Shown: positions 43,608-52,168 of the stretch, piece by piece
Numbering within the stretch: position 1 is the stretch's first letter
How the letters are laid out: each line of letters starts with the position of its first letter
Assembly: GCA_959019945.1 (NCBI GenBank)
Contig: CAUEQD010000011.1
Location: forward strand, 1-59,746
From: an uncultured Collinsella sp.
Lineage (GTDB): Bacteria > Actinomycetota > Coriobacteriia > Coriobacteriales > Coriobacteriaceae
Direction: 5' to 3'
Length of the DNA stretch: 59,746 bases
Translations under genes and position numbers: made by a program
The notes under the pieces: model-generated
The model's database searches: none
Seen by the model: only the letters and a program-made list of their open reading frames with translations
What the model was told of the DNA's origin: nothing

Positions 43608-45077
43608 ATGGAACTCATAGTCAAAGCTAAAGACATCTTTTTGGAATATGCCGGCCGCGATATCCTGGATATCGAAGAGTTGGAAATCTACTCCTACGAT
43701 CGCATCGGCTTGGTGGGAGACAATGGCGCAGGCAAAACCAGCCTGCTTAAAATTCTGAGCGGCAATCTTACCATTGCGGACGCCGACGTCAGGCGCTTCG
43801 GCAGCATTGCCCTCATCGGCCAACTCGATGAACTCGACCTTGATGCGGCTCAGGACAGTGGTGAGATGCTCTCCCGTCTCAACGTCGCCGGAGTGGCGCA
43901 GGAGACGATGAGCGGCGGGGAGGAAACACGCGCCAAGATTGCCTCTGCACTCTCCCAGCATGCAAGCGCGATCTTCGCCGACGAGCCTACGAGCCACCTC
44001 GACCAAGACGGCATCCGCCTTCTCGTCGGACAACTCAAGGCATTTGATGGGGCTCTGCTCATCGTGAGCCATGACCGTCATTTTCTCGACCAGGTGGTAG
44101 ACAAGATCTGGGAGCTCAAAGACGGCGGTATTTCCGAATTCTGGGGTGACTACTCCGACTATCTGCGACAGAAAGAAGAAGAGCGCAAAGCTCAGGCGAC
44201 TCGATACGAAGAGGCGATGCGCGAGCGCGATCGCCTCGAAGCCGCCATCGAAAAACAACGGAAAAAAGCACGGCAGGTCGACGCCAAGCGGAAGGCTGCG
44301 AAAAAAAGCAACGAGTATGCAGGTCGATTGGGGCATCAGAAAGCAACCGGCACCAAACAGAAGAGGATGTACCAGGCGGCTAAGGACATGGAGAAGCGCC
44401 TCGAAGCGCTCGAAGGGATTGAGGCCCCAGATAGCATTCGCGCCGTGCGGTTCCGCCAGAGCAAGGCCCTGGAACTGCATAGTAAATTTCCCATCTCGGC
44501 AGACGATTTCAGCTTGAGCTTCGGCAACTGCATGCTCTATGACCACGCGAAATTCGAGATACCGCTCGGTGCCAAAGTGGCCATCACCGGTGGCAACGGT
44601 ACAGGAAAGACCAGCCTGCTGAAGGCAATCGCTCGACGCGCCGACGGTATCAACATCTCTCCCAAGGCAGAGATCGGTTACTTCGAGCAAACAGGCTACA
44701 AGTTCGACGCCCGTCAGTCTGCGATCTCGTTCATGCAGGATGGTTGCGAGTACAGCATGACCGAAATTCGAGGCATCCTCGCCTCTATGGGAATCGGACC
44801 GCGCGACCTGACAAAGGACGTTGGCGTTCTCTCGGGAGGCGAAGTCATCAAGCTGCTACTCGCGAAGATGCTGCTGGGCAGATACAACATCTTGCTCATG
44901 GACGAGCCTGGAAATTACCTGGACATCAAGAGCGCCGAAGCCCTCGAGCAGATGATGAGCGCCTATGCCGGAACGATAGTGTTCGTCTCCCACGATAAGA
45001 GGCTGGTCGAGAACGTCGCAGACATTGTCTACGAAATAAAGGACACCAAGCTAGTCAAAATCTTTCAGCGCGAATAG
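43608..45077 (+). CDS. msrD: ABC-F ribosomal protection protein, Msr(D)-like
   Basis: 489 aa soluble ABC-F protein with two ATPase modules and no membrane helices. It begins MELIVKAKDI and has GLVGDNGAGKTSLLKILSG, MSGGEETRAKIA, ADEPTSHLD, SHDRHFLDQVVDKIWELKDG and the linker with YSDYLRQKEEERKAQ. The second module has GGNGTGKTSLLKAI, VLSGGEVIKLLLAKMLLGRYN, and MDEPGNYLDI. These strings closely follow Msr(D)/Mel as I remember it. Such proteins bind the E site and dislodge macrolides and related drugs. The catalytic glutamates are intact. It is expressed with the MFS gene and ends at a strong terminator. Confidence 0.88.
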   Translation: MELIVKAKDIFLEYAGRDILDIEELEIYSYDRIGLVGDNGAGKTSLLKILSGNLTIADADVRRFGSIALIGQLDELDLDAAQDSGEMLSRLNVAGVAQETMSGGEETRAKIASALSQHASAIFADEPTSHLDQDGIRLLVGQLKAFDGALLIVSHDRHFLDQVVDKIWELKDGGISEFWGDYSDYLRQKEEERKAQATRYEEAMRERDRLEAAIEKQRKKARQVDAKRKAAKKSNEYAGRLGHQKATGTKQKRMYQAAKDMEKRLEALEGIEAPDSIRAVRFRQSKALELHSKFPISADDFSLSFGNCMLYDHAKFEIPLGAKVAITGGNGTGKTSLLKAIARRADGINISPKAEIGYFEQTGYKFDARQSAISFMQDGCEYSMTEIRGILASMGIGPRDLTKDVGVLSGGEVIKLLLAKMLLGRYNILLMDEPGNYLDIKSAEALEQMMSAYAGTIVFVSHDKRLVENVADIVYEIKDTKLVKIFQRE

Positions 45078-45133
45078 CCCTAAATGAGCAAGAAATAATC
45101 CCCGAACGGAGACAAGGGAGTAAAACGGCAAAG

Positions 45134-45172
45134 AAAGAGCCTCCGTCCCAACGCAGGGAACGGAGGCTCTTT
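45134..45172 (+). terminator. Terminator of the resistance operon
   Basis: 13-bp stem AAAGAGCCTCCGT / ACGGAGGCTCTTT (45134-45146, 45160-45172), 56 bp beyond the ABC-F stop. Confidence 0.85.
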
Positions 45173-45282
45173 AATCGCTTTTACTCATCTCCGTCGCTGG
45201 TGGCTTTGTCATGACTCTCGTACGAAACGAAACTCAGCGGCATAGTGCGGCACTCAAAATCGCAGGTCAGAACCCTGTCGTC

Positions 45283-45295
45283 CTACTCCCACTCG
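45283..45295. repeat. guaA 3'-end att-like repeat
   Basis: CTACTCCCACTCG, the last four codons and stop of guaA on the minus strand, matches 37637-37649 at 12 of 13 bases in direct orientation. Confidence 0.45.
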
Positions 45296-46881
45296 ATTGT
45301 CGCGGGCGGCTTGGACGTGATGTCGTAGCACACGCGGTTGGCGCCGGGAACCTCGGCAACGATGCGGCCGGAGATGCGGGCAAGCACGTCGTAGGGCAGT
45401 TTGGCCCAGTCGGCTGTCATAGCGTCGCTGGACTCGACGGCGCGCAGGATGATCGGGCGCTGGTAGGTGCGCTCGTCGCCCATAACGCCGACGGACTTAA
45501 TGTCGGGCAGAACCGCAAAGTACTGCCAGCAGCTGTGCTCGGAGTTGCGCTCGCCGGTCTGCTCAAACAGGCGCTGGTTGTAGGCGTCGAGCTCCTCGCG
45601 CACGATAGCGTCGGCGTTCTTGAGGATCTCGAGTTTCTCCTTGTCGACCGCACCGATGATGCGGATGGCCAGACCAGGACCCGGGAAAGGCTGGCGGAAC
45701 ACGATGTGGCCCGGCAGGCCCAGTGCCAGACCAAGCGCGCGGACCTCGTCCTTAAAGAAGTGGTCGAGCGGCTCAATAAGGTCGAAGTGCACGCCCTCGG
45801 GGAACGGGATCAGGTTGTGATGGCTCTTGATGGTAGCCGTCTTGCCGCCCGTCTTGCGAGCGCCGGACTCGATGATGTCGGGGTAGATGGTACCCTGAGC
45901 CAGATACTTGACCGGCTTGCCATCGGTCTCGAGCTGCTGCGCCACGGCGAAGAACTCTTTCCAGAACTGCGTGCCGATGATGCGGCGCTTCTCCTCGGGC
46001 TCGGTCACACCAGCCAGAAGCTCGGCATAGCGGTCCTCGGCGTGAACATGGATAAAGTCGACATCGAACTGCTTGGTGAAGACCTCCTCCACCTGCTCGG
46101 GCTCACCCTTGCGCAGCAGACCGTGGTTGATGAACACACAGGTCATCTGCTTGCCCACGGCGCGGGCGCCCAGCGCAGCCACGACGGAGGAGTCGACGCC
46201 ACCGGACAGAGCCAGAATCACGCGGTCGTCGCCGACCTTCTCGCGGAACTCGGCCGTCATGGTCTCGACCAGGTTGTCCATGCTCCAGTTGGGCTCCAGA
46301 CCGCAGATCTCAAACAGGAAGTTGCTCAGCAGCTGCTGACCGTACTCGGAATGCTTGACCTCGGGGTGGAACTGCGTGGTGAAGATCTTGCGCTCGACGC
46401 ATTCCATGGCGGCAACCGGGCACACGTCGGTGCTGGCGGTAACGGTAAAGCCCTCGGGCACCTCGGAAACGGCGTCGCGATGACTCATCCACACGGTCTG
46501 CTCCATGGGCGTGGAGTTAAAGAGCTTGGCGCCGGCCGTGCGCGTGATGGTGGCGCGGCCGTACTCGCCCACCTCGGAGTGACCGACCTTGCCGCCGAGC
46601 GTCACGGCCGTGATCTGATGGCCGTAGCAAAAGCCCAGAACGGGAAGGCCCAGGTCAAAGATGGCGGGGTCGATGGACGGAGCGTCCTCGGCATACACAG
46701 AAGCCGGGCCGCCGGAAAGGATGAGCGCAGAGGCGTTCATCTCGCGAATCTCATCGGCCGAGATGTCGCAGGGGACAATCTCGGAATACACGTTGAGGTC
46801 GCGGACGCGACGGGCAATGAGCTGACCGTACTGCGCACCAAAGTCGAGTACGAGGACCTTTGCGGAAGCCTTTTGATCCAT
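45283..46881 (-). CDS. guaA: Glutamine-hydrolysing GMP synthase
   Basis: 532 aa from the ATG at 46881 (AGAGGGGG 4 nt before it); the frame runs 12 codons further without a site. A class I glutamine amidotransferase comes first: VLVLDFGAQYGQLIARRVRD, LSGGPASVY, the catalytic Cys in VLGFCYGHQI and the His/Glu of FHPEVKHSE. The ATP-pyrophosphatase has the P-loop ALSGGVDSSVVAAL, and the C-terminal dimerisation domain ends KPPATIEWE. It makes GMP from XMP. Its 3' end is a known integration point for genomic islands, and a near-copy sits 7.6 kb away. Confidence 0.96.
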   Translation of the reverse strand: MDQKASAKVLVLDFGAQYGQLIARRVRDLNVYSEIVPCDISADEIREMNASALILSGGPASVYAEDAPSIDPAIFDLGLPVLGFCYGHQITAVTLGGKVGHSEVGEYGRATITRTAGAKLFNSTPMEQTVWMSHRDAVSEVPEGFTVTASTDVCPVAAMECVERKIFTTQFHPEVKHSEYGQQLLSNFLFEICGLEPNWSMDNLVETMTAEFREKVGDDRVILALSGGVDSSVVAALGARAVGKQMTCVFINHGLLRKGEPEQVEEVFTKQFDVDFIHVHAEDRYAELLAGVTEPEEKRRIIGTQFWKEFFAVAQQLETDGKPVKYLAQGTIYPDIIESGARKTGGKTATIKSHHNLIPFPEGVHFDLIEPLDHFFKDEVRALGLALGLPGHIVFRQPFPGPGLAIRIIGAVDKEKLEILKNADAIVREELDAYNQRLFEQTGERNSEHSCWQYFAVLPDIKSVGVMGDERTYQRPIILRAVESSDAMTADWAKLPYDVLARISGRIVAEVPGANRVCYDITSKPPATIEWE

Positions 46882-47069
46882 GGTTCCCCCTCTTGTTGGC
46901 GGGGAGCCGGTGCCCACCCGCGCGAATAAACGAGAATAACTTCCATAGTGTACACGTTATATGGGGTTTCTCGTCCCTCGCAGCCGCCAGCGCACGGCAA
47001 ACGCACGACCTGGGCCCTTATTTGACGGCAATCGAAGTGTTACCAAACGTTACAGATGATGTAATACGT

Positions 47070-47098
47070 TTGAACATTGGACGCCCTGTGCCACAATA
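47070..47098 (+). promoter_or_regulatory. Possible ansA promoter
   Basis: TTGAAC (47070-47075), 17-nt spacer, ACAATA (47093-47098), about 50 nt ahead of the asparaginase ATG. Confidence 0.35.
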
Positions 47099-47148
47099 CT
47101 GCCGAACAACTCCGCCTCTGCGGCGGCAAATACGATAGGAATACCAGC

Positions 47149-48162
47149 ATGAAGCGCATCCTTCTCATCGCCACGGGCGGCACCATCGCGTCGACCGAGG
47201 ACGGCAACGGCCTCTCCCCCGCCCTGACCGGTGAGGAGCTCGCCCAGAGCGTCCCCGAGATCTCGGGCCTCTGCGAGCTCGACGTCGTGCAGCCCATGAA
47301 CATCGACAGCACCAATATGCGCCCGAGCGACTGGATGCGTATCCGCGACGTCATCGTCGAGGGTTATGCCGACCACGACGGTTTCGTGATTCTGCATGGC
47401 ACCGACACCATGAGCTACACCGCGGCAGCGCTTTCCTACCTGATTCAGGACAGCCCCAAGCCCATCGTACTCACCGGCTCGCAAAAGCCAATGGGCAACC
47501 CCTTTACTGACGCCAAACTCAACCTGTACCAGAGCCTGCTCTATGCGCTCGACGAGCATTCGCACGATGTGTCAATCGTTTTTGGCGGCGTTGCCATTGC
47601 CGGCACGCGCGCCCGCAAACAGCGCACCATGAGCTTTAACGCGTTCATTAGCGTCAACTATCCGCCCATCGCCTATATCCGCAACGACCGCATCGTGCGC
47701 AACGGGCTTCACGGCACGCATCAGGGCGAAAACCCGGTGCGTTTCTACGACAGTATCGACCCGCGCGTATTTGTCCTTAAGCTGACGCCCGGAGTGAACC
47801 CGGGTATCCTGGACGCCCTAGCCGATAGCTACGATGCTGTAATTCTTGAGACCTTTGGCATTGGCGGTATTCCCGAGTTTGGCGAGTCGGGCGAGTCGTT
47901 CCAGGAGGCGATTTTCCGCTGGGTCGATTCGGGCCGCACCGTCGTTATGACCACGCAGGTCCCCGAAGAGGGCCTTGACCTGGGTGTTTATGAGGTCGGT
48001 CGTGCCTACGCCGATCATCCGGGTATTTTGCGCGGCGACGACATGACCACCGAGACGCTCGTAGCCAAGACCATGTGGGCACTCGGCCAGTCACGCGATG
48101 CGGCCGAGATTCAGCGCCTGTTCTACAGCCAAGTCAACCACGACCGCATCCCGATGGCCTAA
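47149..48162 (+). CDS. ansA: Type I L-asparaginase
   Basis: 337 aa from the ATG at 47149 (AGGA ahead); earlier in-frame codons lie over the promoter region. The catalytic triad elements are visible: ATGGTIAS near residue 8-15 (first Thr) and ILHGTDTMSYTA (second Thr and Asp), with VLTGSQKP and DAKLNLYQSLLYA following. No signal peptide, so it is cytoplasmic and hydrolyses asparagine to aspartate and ammonia. Divergent from guaA. No terminator was seen directly after it; a 244-bp repeat element follows. Confidence 0.93.
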   Translation: MKRILLIATGGTIASTEDGNGLSPALTGEELAQSVPEISGLCELDVVQPMNIDSTNMRPSDWMRIRDVIVEGYADHDGFVILHGTDTMSYTAAALSYLIQDSPKPIVLTGSQKPMGNPFTDAKLNLYQSLLYALDEHSHDVSIVFGGVAIAGTRARKQRTMSFNAFISVNYPPIAYIRNDRIVRNGLHGTHQGENPVRFYDSIDPRVFVLKLTPGVNPGILDALADSYDAVILETFGIGGIPEFGESGESFQEAIFRWVDSGRTVVMTTQVPEEGLDLGVYEVGRAYADHPGILRGDDMTTETLVAKTMWALGQSRDAAEIQRLFYSQVNHDRIPMA

Positions 48163-48204
48163 TCCCTAAGGCAGTTCCACTTATCGCAGCCTCAAACGAC
48201 AGGT

Positions 48205-48448
48205 GGTCCCCCTCGGGCCGTGCAAAAAACGGAGTATTCTGCAATTTCTCCGCCAGAGGCATAGAATCGGCCAATTGTTAGACGAACTTTTAGGACGAAG
48301 GTGCCGTCTGGTAAATATTTATTCCTCATTTTTATTTAACGTGTGGATTAACTACTACCAAAAAGGCAAAACCAGCCGCTCAAGCTACCGTCTACAGCCG
48401 AACTGGTGCTGAATACTCGCGATTTTGCACATCGCAACCAGGGGGACC
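48205..48448. repeat. MITE-like element with about 45-bp imperfect terminal repeats
   Basis: The left end has GGTCCCCCT, GTGCAAAAAACGG and AGTATTCTGCA; the right end carries the complements TGCTGAATACTCGCG, TTTTGCAC and AGGGGGACC, with small gaps between. The interior (about 160 bp) has no gene and is AT-rich near 48310-48350. Together it fills the space between ansA and the XRE gene. Confidence 0.6.
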
Positions 48449-48484
48449 CGCCCAAAGAGCGTCAAATAGCAGCGGGGGAACGCC

Positions 48485-48703
48485 CTATTCGATGCCCTCG
48501 AGAAGCTCTGATACCGTCATGCCAAGCGCGGGCGCGATCTTAAATAGAACCTTGAGCGTGAAATTTGCCGTTCCATCTTCGATTCTGTCGAGATAGGGGC
48601 GGCTGATTCCTGCTGCCACACAAAAATCGACCTTGGAGATACCAAGGTCCCTGCGCGTCTGCTCGACTCGCTTGCCAAGAATCTGTTTCGCACGTTCGTC
48701 CAT
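48485..48703 (-). CDS. Small XRE-family DNA-binding protein
   Basis: 72 aa, essentially only a helix-turn-helix: RAKQILGKRVEQTRRDLGIS, then KVDFCVAAGISRPYLDRIED and a C-terminal dimer helix ending SELLEGIE. It is divergent from the gene at 48780 with a perfect 24-bp palindrome between them, so it probably represses both itself and its neighbour. The layout resembles small antitoxin or phage-type repressors, but the neighbour does not look like a known toxin. Confidence 0.9.
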   Translation of the reverse strand: MDERAKQILGKRVEQTRRDLGISKVDFCVAAGISRPYLDRIEDGTANFTLKVLFKIAPALGMTVSELLEGIE

Positions 48704-48732
48704 GCAGACGAGTTTGAAATGGAGCCGAACAT

Positions 48733-48756
48733 AAACGTAAACTATAGTTTACGTTT
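48733..48756. promoter_or_regulatory. Perfect 24-bp palindromic operator
   Basis: Half site AAACGTAAACTA followed by its exact complement, midway between the divergent XRE gene (start 48703) and the 48780 gene. TATAGT at its centre could be part of a -10. Likely the XRE binding site. Confidence 0.75.
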
Positions 48757-48779
48757 TGTCGAATACACAGGAGTTTTCT

Positions 48780-49169
48780 ATGTCGGGTTCTTCGGTCCTC
48801 ACGTACCGAGCCACGCTTCGCACAAACAGCGCACCGCCCAAGCTCGTCGTCGTTGAAGCAGAATGCCTTTCGCCCGATGAGCGCACAGCATTTGCATTGC
48901 TATCAAGTCGCGTCGCCGCCGTTCTGGTCCCTTGCCCGGCGCAAGGTGAACTTGCCATCCAATGCCAAACGCATAGCTGCTCGCTCAATCAGGCCGTTGT
49001 AATAGCGACCAGCCGGCGCGGCCTGCCGCTCCTTTTAGAAACCGGCATTGCACTTGCCCTTCGGGGCGCCGGATACGAAAACGAGGCCGCCGCCGACATG
49101 GTCTTTAAACCACGATCGAGCGGCGGCCTCGCAGCAGCCATTGAATATGCTTGCAAGCTCGTTGCCTAA
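48780..49169 (+). CDS. Uncharacterised 129-aa protein, partner of the XRE gene
   Basis: Start at 48780 with CAGGAG 6 nt upstream; the open frame reaches back to 48756, inside the palindrome. The sequence is Ala/Leu-rich with alternating strands and helices (PPKLVVVEAECLSPDERTAF, then AVVIATSRRGLPLLLETGIA), two cysteine clusters near residues 51-65 and no membrane segment. I do not recognise a family. The fold could be a Rossmann-like sandwich. Control by the adjacent XRE protein is inferred from the shared operator. Confidence 0.7.
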   Translation: MSGSSVLTYRATLRTNSAPPKLVVVEAECLSPDERTAFALLSSRVAAVLVPCPAQGELAIQCQTHSCSLNQAVVIATSRRGLPLLLETGIALALRGAGYENEAAADMVFKPRSSGGLAAAIEYACKLVA

Positions 49170-49178
49170 AAGGACAAG

Positions 49179-49562
49179 CTAGAAACCAAAGCCAAAGCCC
49201 GTTCCGGTAATCGCCGAGTACATAAAGTAAACGTTGATCACGTTGAGGAACACACCCGTGATGCAACCGTTGCGCAGGTAGCGCTCGCACACGATGCGCG
49301 CCATGGCGGCGGAGTCATCATTATTTTTTGCCTGGCGTCCCGCCGTAAAGTACGTCGCCACGCTCAGCAGCAGATTGAGTACCGGCAGCGCCAACAGCTC
49401 GTAGCTCTTACCCCAGCGCGTCGCCTCGCCGGCGGCATTAAACTTCGTTGCCACCTCGGGACCAATGTTGGGGATAACGCACGCTGCGACCACCAGCGGA
49501 ATCACCGCAAGTACGAGCAGCGCAATACCCATGTAGCCAGCTTTTTTGCCATATTTAAACAT
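49179..49562 (-). CDS. DUF1648/SdpI-like membrane protein
   Basis: 127 aa with three predicted membrane helices (residues about 10-32, 55-72, 100-120). Between the first two lies IPNIGPEVATKFNAAGEATR, which fits the DUF1648 signature found in SdpI-type immunity proteins and related membrane proteins. It ends GTGFGFGF. The gene is 11 nt downstream of ychF on the same strand and may share its transcript. Function unknown; immunity to a membrane-active toxin is one option by family. Confidence 0.65.
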   Translation of the reverse strand: MFKYGKKAGYMGIALLVLAVIPLVVAACVIPNIGPEVATKFNAAGEATRWGKSYELLALPVLNLLLSVATYFTAGRQAKNNDDSAAMARIVCERYLRNGCITGVFLNVINVYFMYSAITGTGFGFGF

Positions 49563-49573
49563 GCGCGTCGTCC

Positions 49574-50650
49574 TTACACGTTAAAGCGGAAGTGCACGAC
49601 GTCGCCATCGGCCATAACATAGTCCTTGCCCTCAATACGCAGTTTGCCGGCGGCCTTGGCGCCCTGCTCACCGCCGAGCTCGACGTAGTCGTCATAGCCA
49701 ATGACCTCGGCCTTAATAAAGCCGCGCTCAAAATCGGTGTGGATGACGCCGGCGGCCTGCGGGGCGGTCGCGCCCTGACGAACCGTCCAGGCCTTGACCT
49801 CCATCTCGCCGGCCGTAAAGAACGACTGCAGACCGAGCAGCTTATAGGCCGCCTGCGCGAGCACGTCCAGACCGGGCTGTTCCAGGCCCAGGCTCTCCAG
49901 GTAGTCGGCGGCGTCCTCGGGATCGAGCTCGGAAAGCTCGGCCTCAATCTTGGCGCAGATGGGCAACGGCTTGACGCCATCGATGGGCGCCAGGTCGTCG
50001 TTGAGCATATCCTCGTCCACGTTGGCCACATACAGGATGGGCTTCATGGTGAGCAGGAACAGCCCCTTAGCGGCGGCACGCTCCTCGTCGGTCATCTCCA
50101 TGGATGCGGCGCGCTTGCCCTCGTTGAGCCAGGCAAGCAGGCGCTTGGCGACCTCGAACTTGGGCATGAGCTCCTTGTCGCGCTTGGCCTCCTTCTCGAG
50201 CTTAGGCAGCTGCTTCTCGAGCGTGCCCATGTCGGCCAGGATGAGCTCGGTCATGATGGTGTCGGCATCGCCGGCGGGATCGACGAACTCGCCCGTGCGG
50301 CCCACCTCACGCATGACGTTGGGGTCCTTAAAGTAGCGCACGACCTCGCAGATGGCATCGGTCTCGCGGATGTTTGCCAGGAACTGGTTGCCCAGACCCT
50401 CGCCCTCGTTAGCGCCCTTCACCAGACCTGCGATGTCGACGAACTCGACCGTCGCCGGCACAATGCGACCCGGGTTGACGATGTCGGCGAGCTTTTGCAG
50501 GCGGCTATCGGGCACGTCGACGATACCCACGTTGGGGTCGATCGTGGCGAACGGATAGTTGGCGGCAAGGCCGGTCTTTTTGGTAAGCGCGGTGAACAGC
50601 GTCGACTTGCCTACGTTGGGCAGGCCCACGATACCGATGGAAAGGGACAC
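49574..50650 (-). CDS. ychF: YchF/Obg-family ATPase
   Basis: 358 aa from a GTG at 50650, 5 nt after AAAGGAG; the longer frame from 50737 lacks a site and the protein begins SLSIGIVGLPNVGKST, where YchF proteins begin. G1 is GLPNVGKST, the switch region VEFVDIAGLVKGANEGEG, and the YchF-specific NVDE replaces NKxD, giving ATP over GTP preference. A coiled insertion and a C-terminal TGS-like domain (GVIHTDFERGFIKAEVIGY) follow. It is associated with ribosomes and oxidative stress. The product is highly conserved. Confidence 0.95.
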   Translation of the reverse strand: MSLSIGIVGLPNVGKSTLFTALTKKTGLAANYPFATIDPNVGIVDVPDSRLQKLADIVNPGRIVPATVEFVDIAGLVKGANEGEGLGNQFLANIRETDAICEVVRYFKDPNVMREVGRTGEFVDPAGDADTIMTELILADMGTLEKQLPKLEKEAKRDKELMPKFEVAKRLLAWLNEGKRAASMEMTDEERAAAKGLFLLTMKPILYVANVDEDMLNDDLAPIDGVKPLPICAKIEAELSELDPEDAADYLESLGLEQPGLDVLAQAAYKLLGLQSFFTAGEMEVKAWTVRQGATAPQAAGVIHTDFERGFIKAEVIGYDDYVELGGEQGAKAAGKLRIEGKDYVMADGDVVHFRFNV

Positions 50651-50764
50651 GACAGCTCCTTTTGGTACAAGCATTTCAAACTGCATAAGTATAGCGCCGC
50701 CGCAGCATCTGGGCGAACCCGGACGCCACGGCGGCACGAATGAAGCAGAGATAGAGGTCGCTGA

Positions 50765-52018
50765 CTAGTCCGCGAGCTTTTCCACCTGGTCGAGCATCTT
50801 GTCAAGCTTGGCCTTTGCCTCGGCCTTGACCTTCTGGGCTTCTTCGTGGGCCTTAGCCTTCTGGGCGGCCTTTTCCTCGGCTTCGGGATCGACGACGACC
50901 AGATTGGACGCGTCGTGCTCAACTAACTTGAGCGCATGCTCGGGGCACACCTTGACGCAGGCACCGCAGCCCAAACAATACGTGGACTCCAACGCAAAGC
51001 GGCCGCTTCCCACCAAATCGCAGGCGAACGTGGGACATACATTGACGCACTCGCCGCACGACGTGCACTTGTCAAAATCGCACTCCGGCGTGCTCACCTG
51101 CATGTTCTGGGCAAGCTCGGGATGGTTCTGCAGTGTTGAGAGCACCAGCTGGCGACCGTGCGTGAGCGTACGGCGACGCTTGGTCGTCGTGGTGCCGCAC
51201 ATGGTGTTGAGCGTACGCTCGAGCTGGGTAATCTGGTGGCGGTGGGCTTTGAGCTTCTGCGTCACCGAGGCCAGCGCCGCCGTTGCCGGGTTGAGCTTGG
51301 TCACGGTCAGACCCGTGGTGCGGGCGATCTTTTCCATGTACTCCTTGCGCTCGTACTCGCGGCGCTTATGGCACTTGAGGCTCTTGGGATCGACCTCCAG
51401 ACCCATGCCTGTGCCCGCCCACTCCTCGGCGGTGGCAATGGCCTCGCCCAGGATGTCCTCGCCACCGGTGTTACGGCACTTATCGCACACGCCCAGCGGC
51501 AGGTACACGCTCACGTTGGGATAATCGGCCAGCACCGAGAACCAGGTCTCGGCCGTAATATCGCCCACACAGGCGACAACAACCTCGTTCTCGCACGGCA
51601 TGCGCTTAAGGGCACGCGTGCAGGTAACGTAGGCGGTCTCGTGGCTCGTAGCCGCCGAGACAATGTCGTCGTAGACGTTTTTGGGTGCAAGGCGCGGAGA
51701 GATGATCGCCTCCGTCGGGCAAGCAGCGGCGCACAGGCCGCACTTACGGCAGCTGTCGAGAATCTCGATAGCATCTTCCTCGATCTCAATGGCATTCACC
51801 GGGCACACGTCCATGCACGCGGTGCAGCCGCTCTTTTCGTTTTTGCAGGCCAGGCACGGAATGGTGTTGCCGCGCGGACGCTCCTTATAGTCGGCAGGAT
51901 TCCACTGCGGCGCCGACGGATCGAGTGCATCGGTCACACCGCCAAGCGGGTTTTTAAGAAAGTCGAAACCCTTGCTGATCTCGATAATGTCATCAAACAG
52001 ATCGTGTTCCTGCGCCAT
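50765..52018 (-). CDS. Multi-cluster 4Fe-4S protein with a charged C-terminal coiled coil
   Basis: 417 aa from the ATG at 52018 (GGAGGGG before it). Two ferredoxin pairs are visible: CTACMDVCP with CRKCGLCAAACPTE near residues 63-100, and CTSCGECVNVCP with CLGCGACVKVCPEH near 315-365. The middle resembles a CoB-CoM reductase/MvhD-like or DUF-type cysteine region (VACVGDI, GVCDKCRNTGG). The last 60 residues are Lys/Glu/Ala coiled coil (EEKAAQKAKAHEEAQKVKAE). It is probably a cytosolic electron carrier or scaffold for a reductase that is not encoded here. Monocistronic or loosely linked to ychF. Confidence 0.8.
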   Translation of the reverse strand: MAQEHDLFDDIIEISKGFDFLKNPLGGVTDALDPSAPQWNPADYKERPRGNTIPCLACKNEKSGCTACMDVCPVNAIEIEEDAIEILDSCRKCGLCAAACPTEAIISPRLAPKNVYDDIVSAATSHETAYVTCTRALKRMPCENEVVVACVGDITAETWFSVLADYPNVSVYLPLGVCDKCRNTGGEDILGEAIATAEEWAGTGMGLEVDPKSLKCHKRREYERKEYMEKIARTTGLTVTKLNPATAALASVTQKLKAHRHQITQLERTLNTMCGTTTTKRRRTLTHGRQLVLSTLQNHPELAQNMQVSTPECDFDKCTSCGECVNVCPTFACDLVGSGRFALESTYCLGCGACVKVCPEHALKLVEHDASNLVVVDPEAEEKAAQKAKAHEEAQKVKAEAKAKLDKMLDQVEKLAD

Positions 52019-52168
52019 GCGCGGCCCCTCCCTGAGCAGTGCAAACAAGCAAGAGATAATGATACGCTATCGGCCCACGCCTCGGGCAAATTACACGCGG
52101 CGCACCTTTGAGGCAAATAGCCTATGCCTATCGCCGCCTCGATTGCACAAGGTCGATCAAGCGCCTAG

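Noticed and set aside
43538..43620. A possible second leader peptide (GTG near 43540) just before the ABC-F gene
   Set aside because: The SD spacing is poor and no alternative hairpins with a U-tract were found, unlike the leader at 41961.
45211..46929. A 572-codon plus-strand frame opposite guaA
   Set aside because: Antisense to a highly conserved enzyme; no support.
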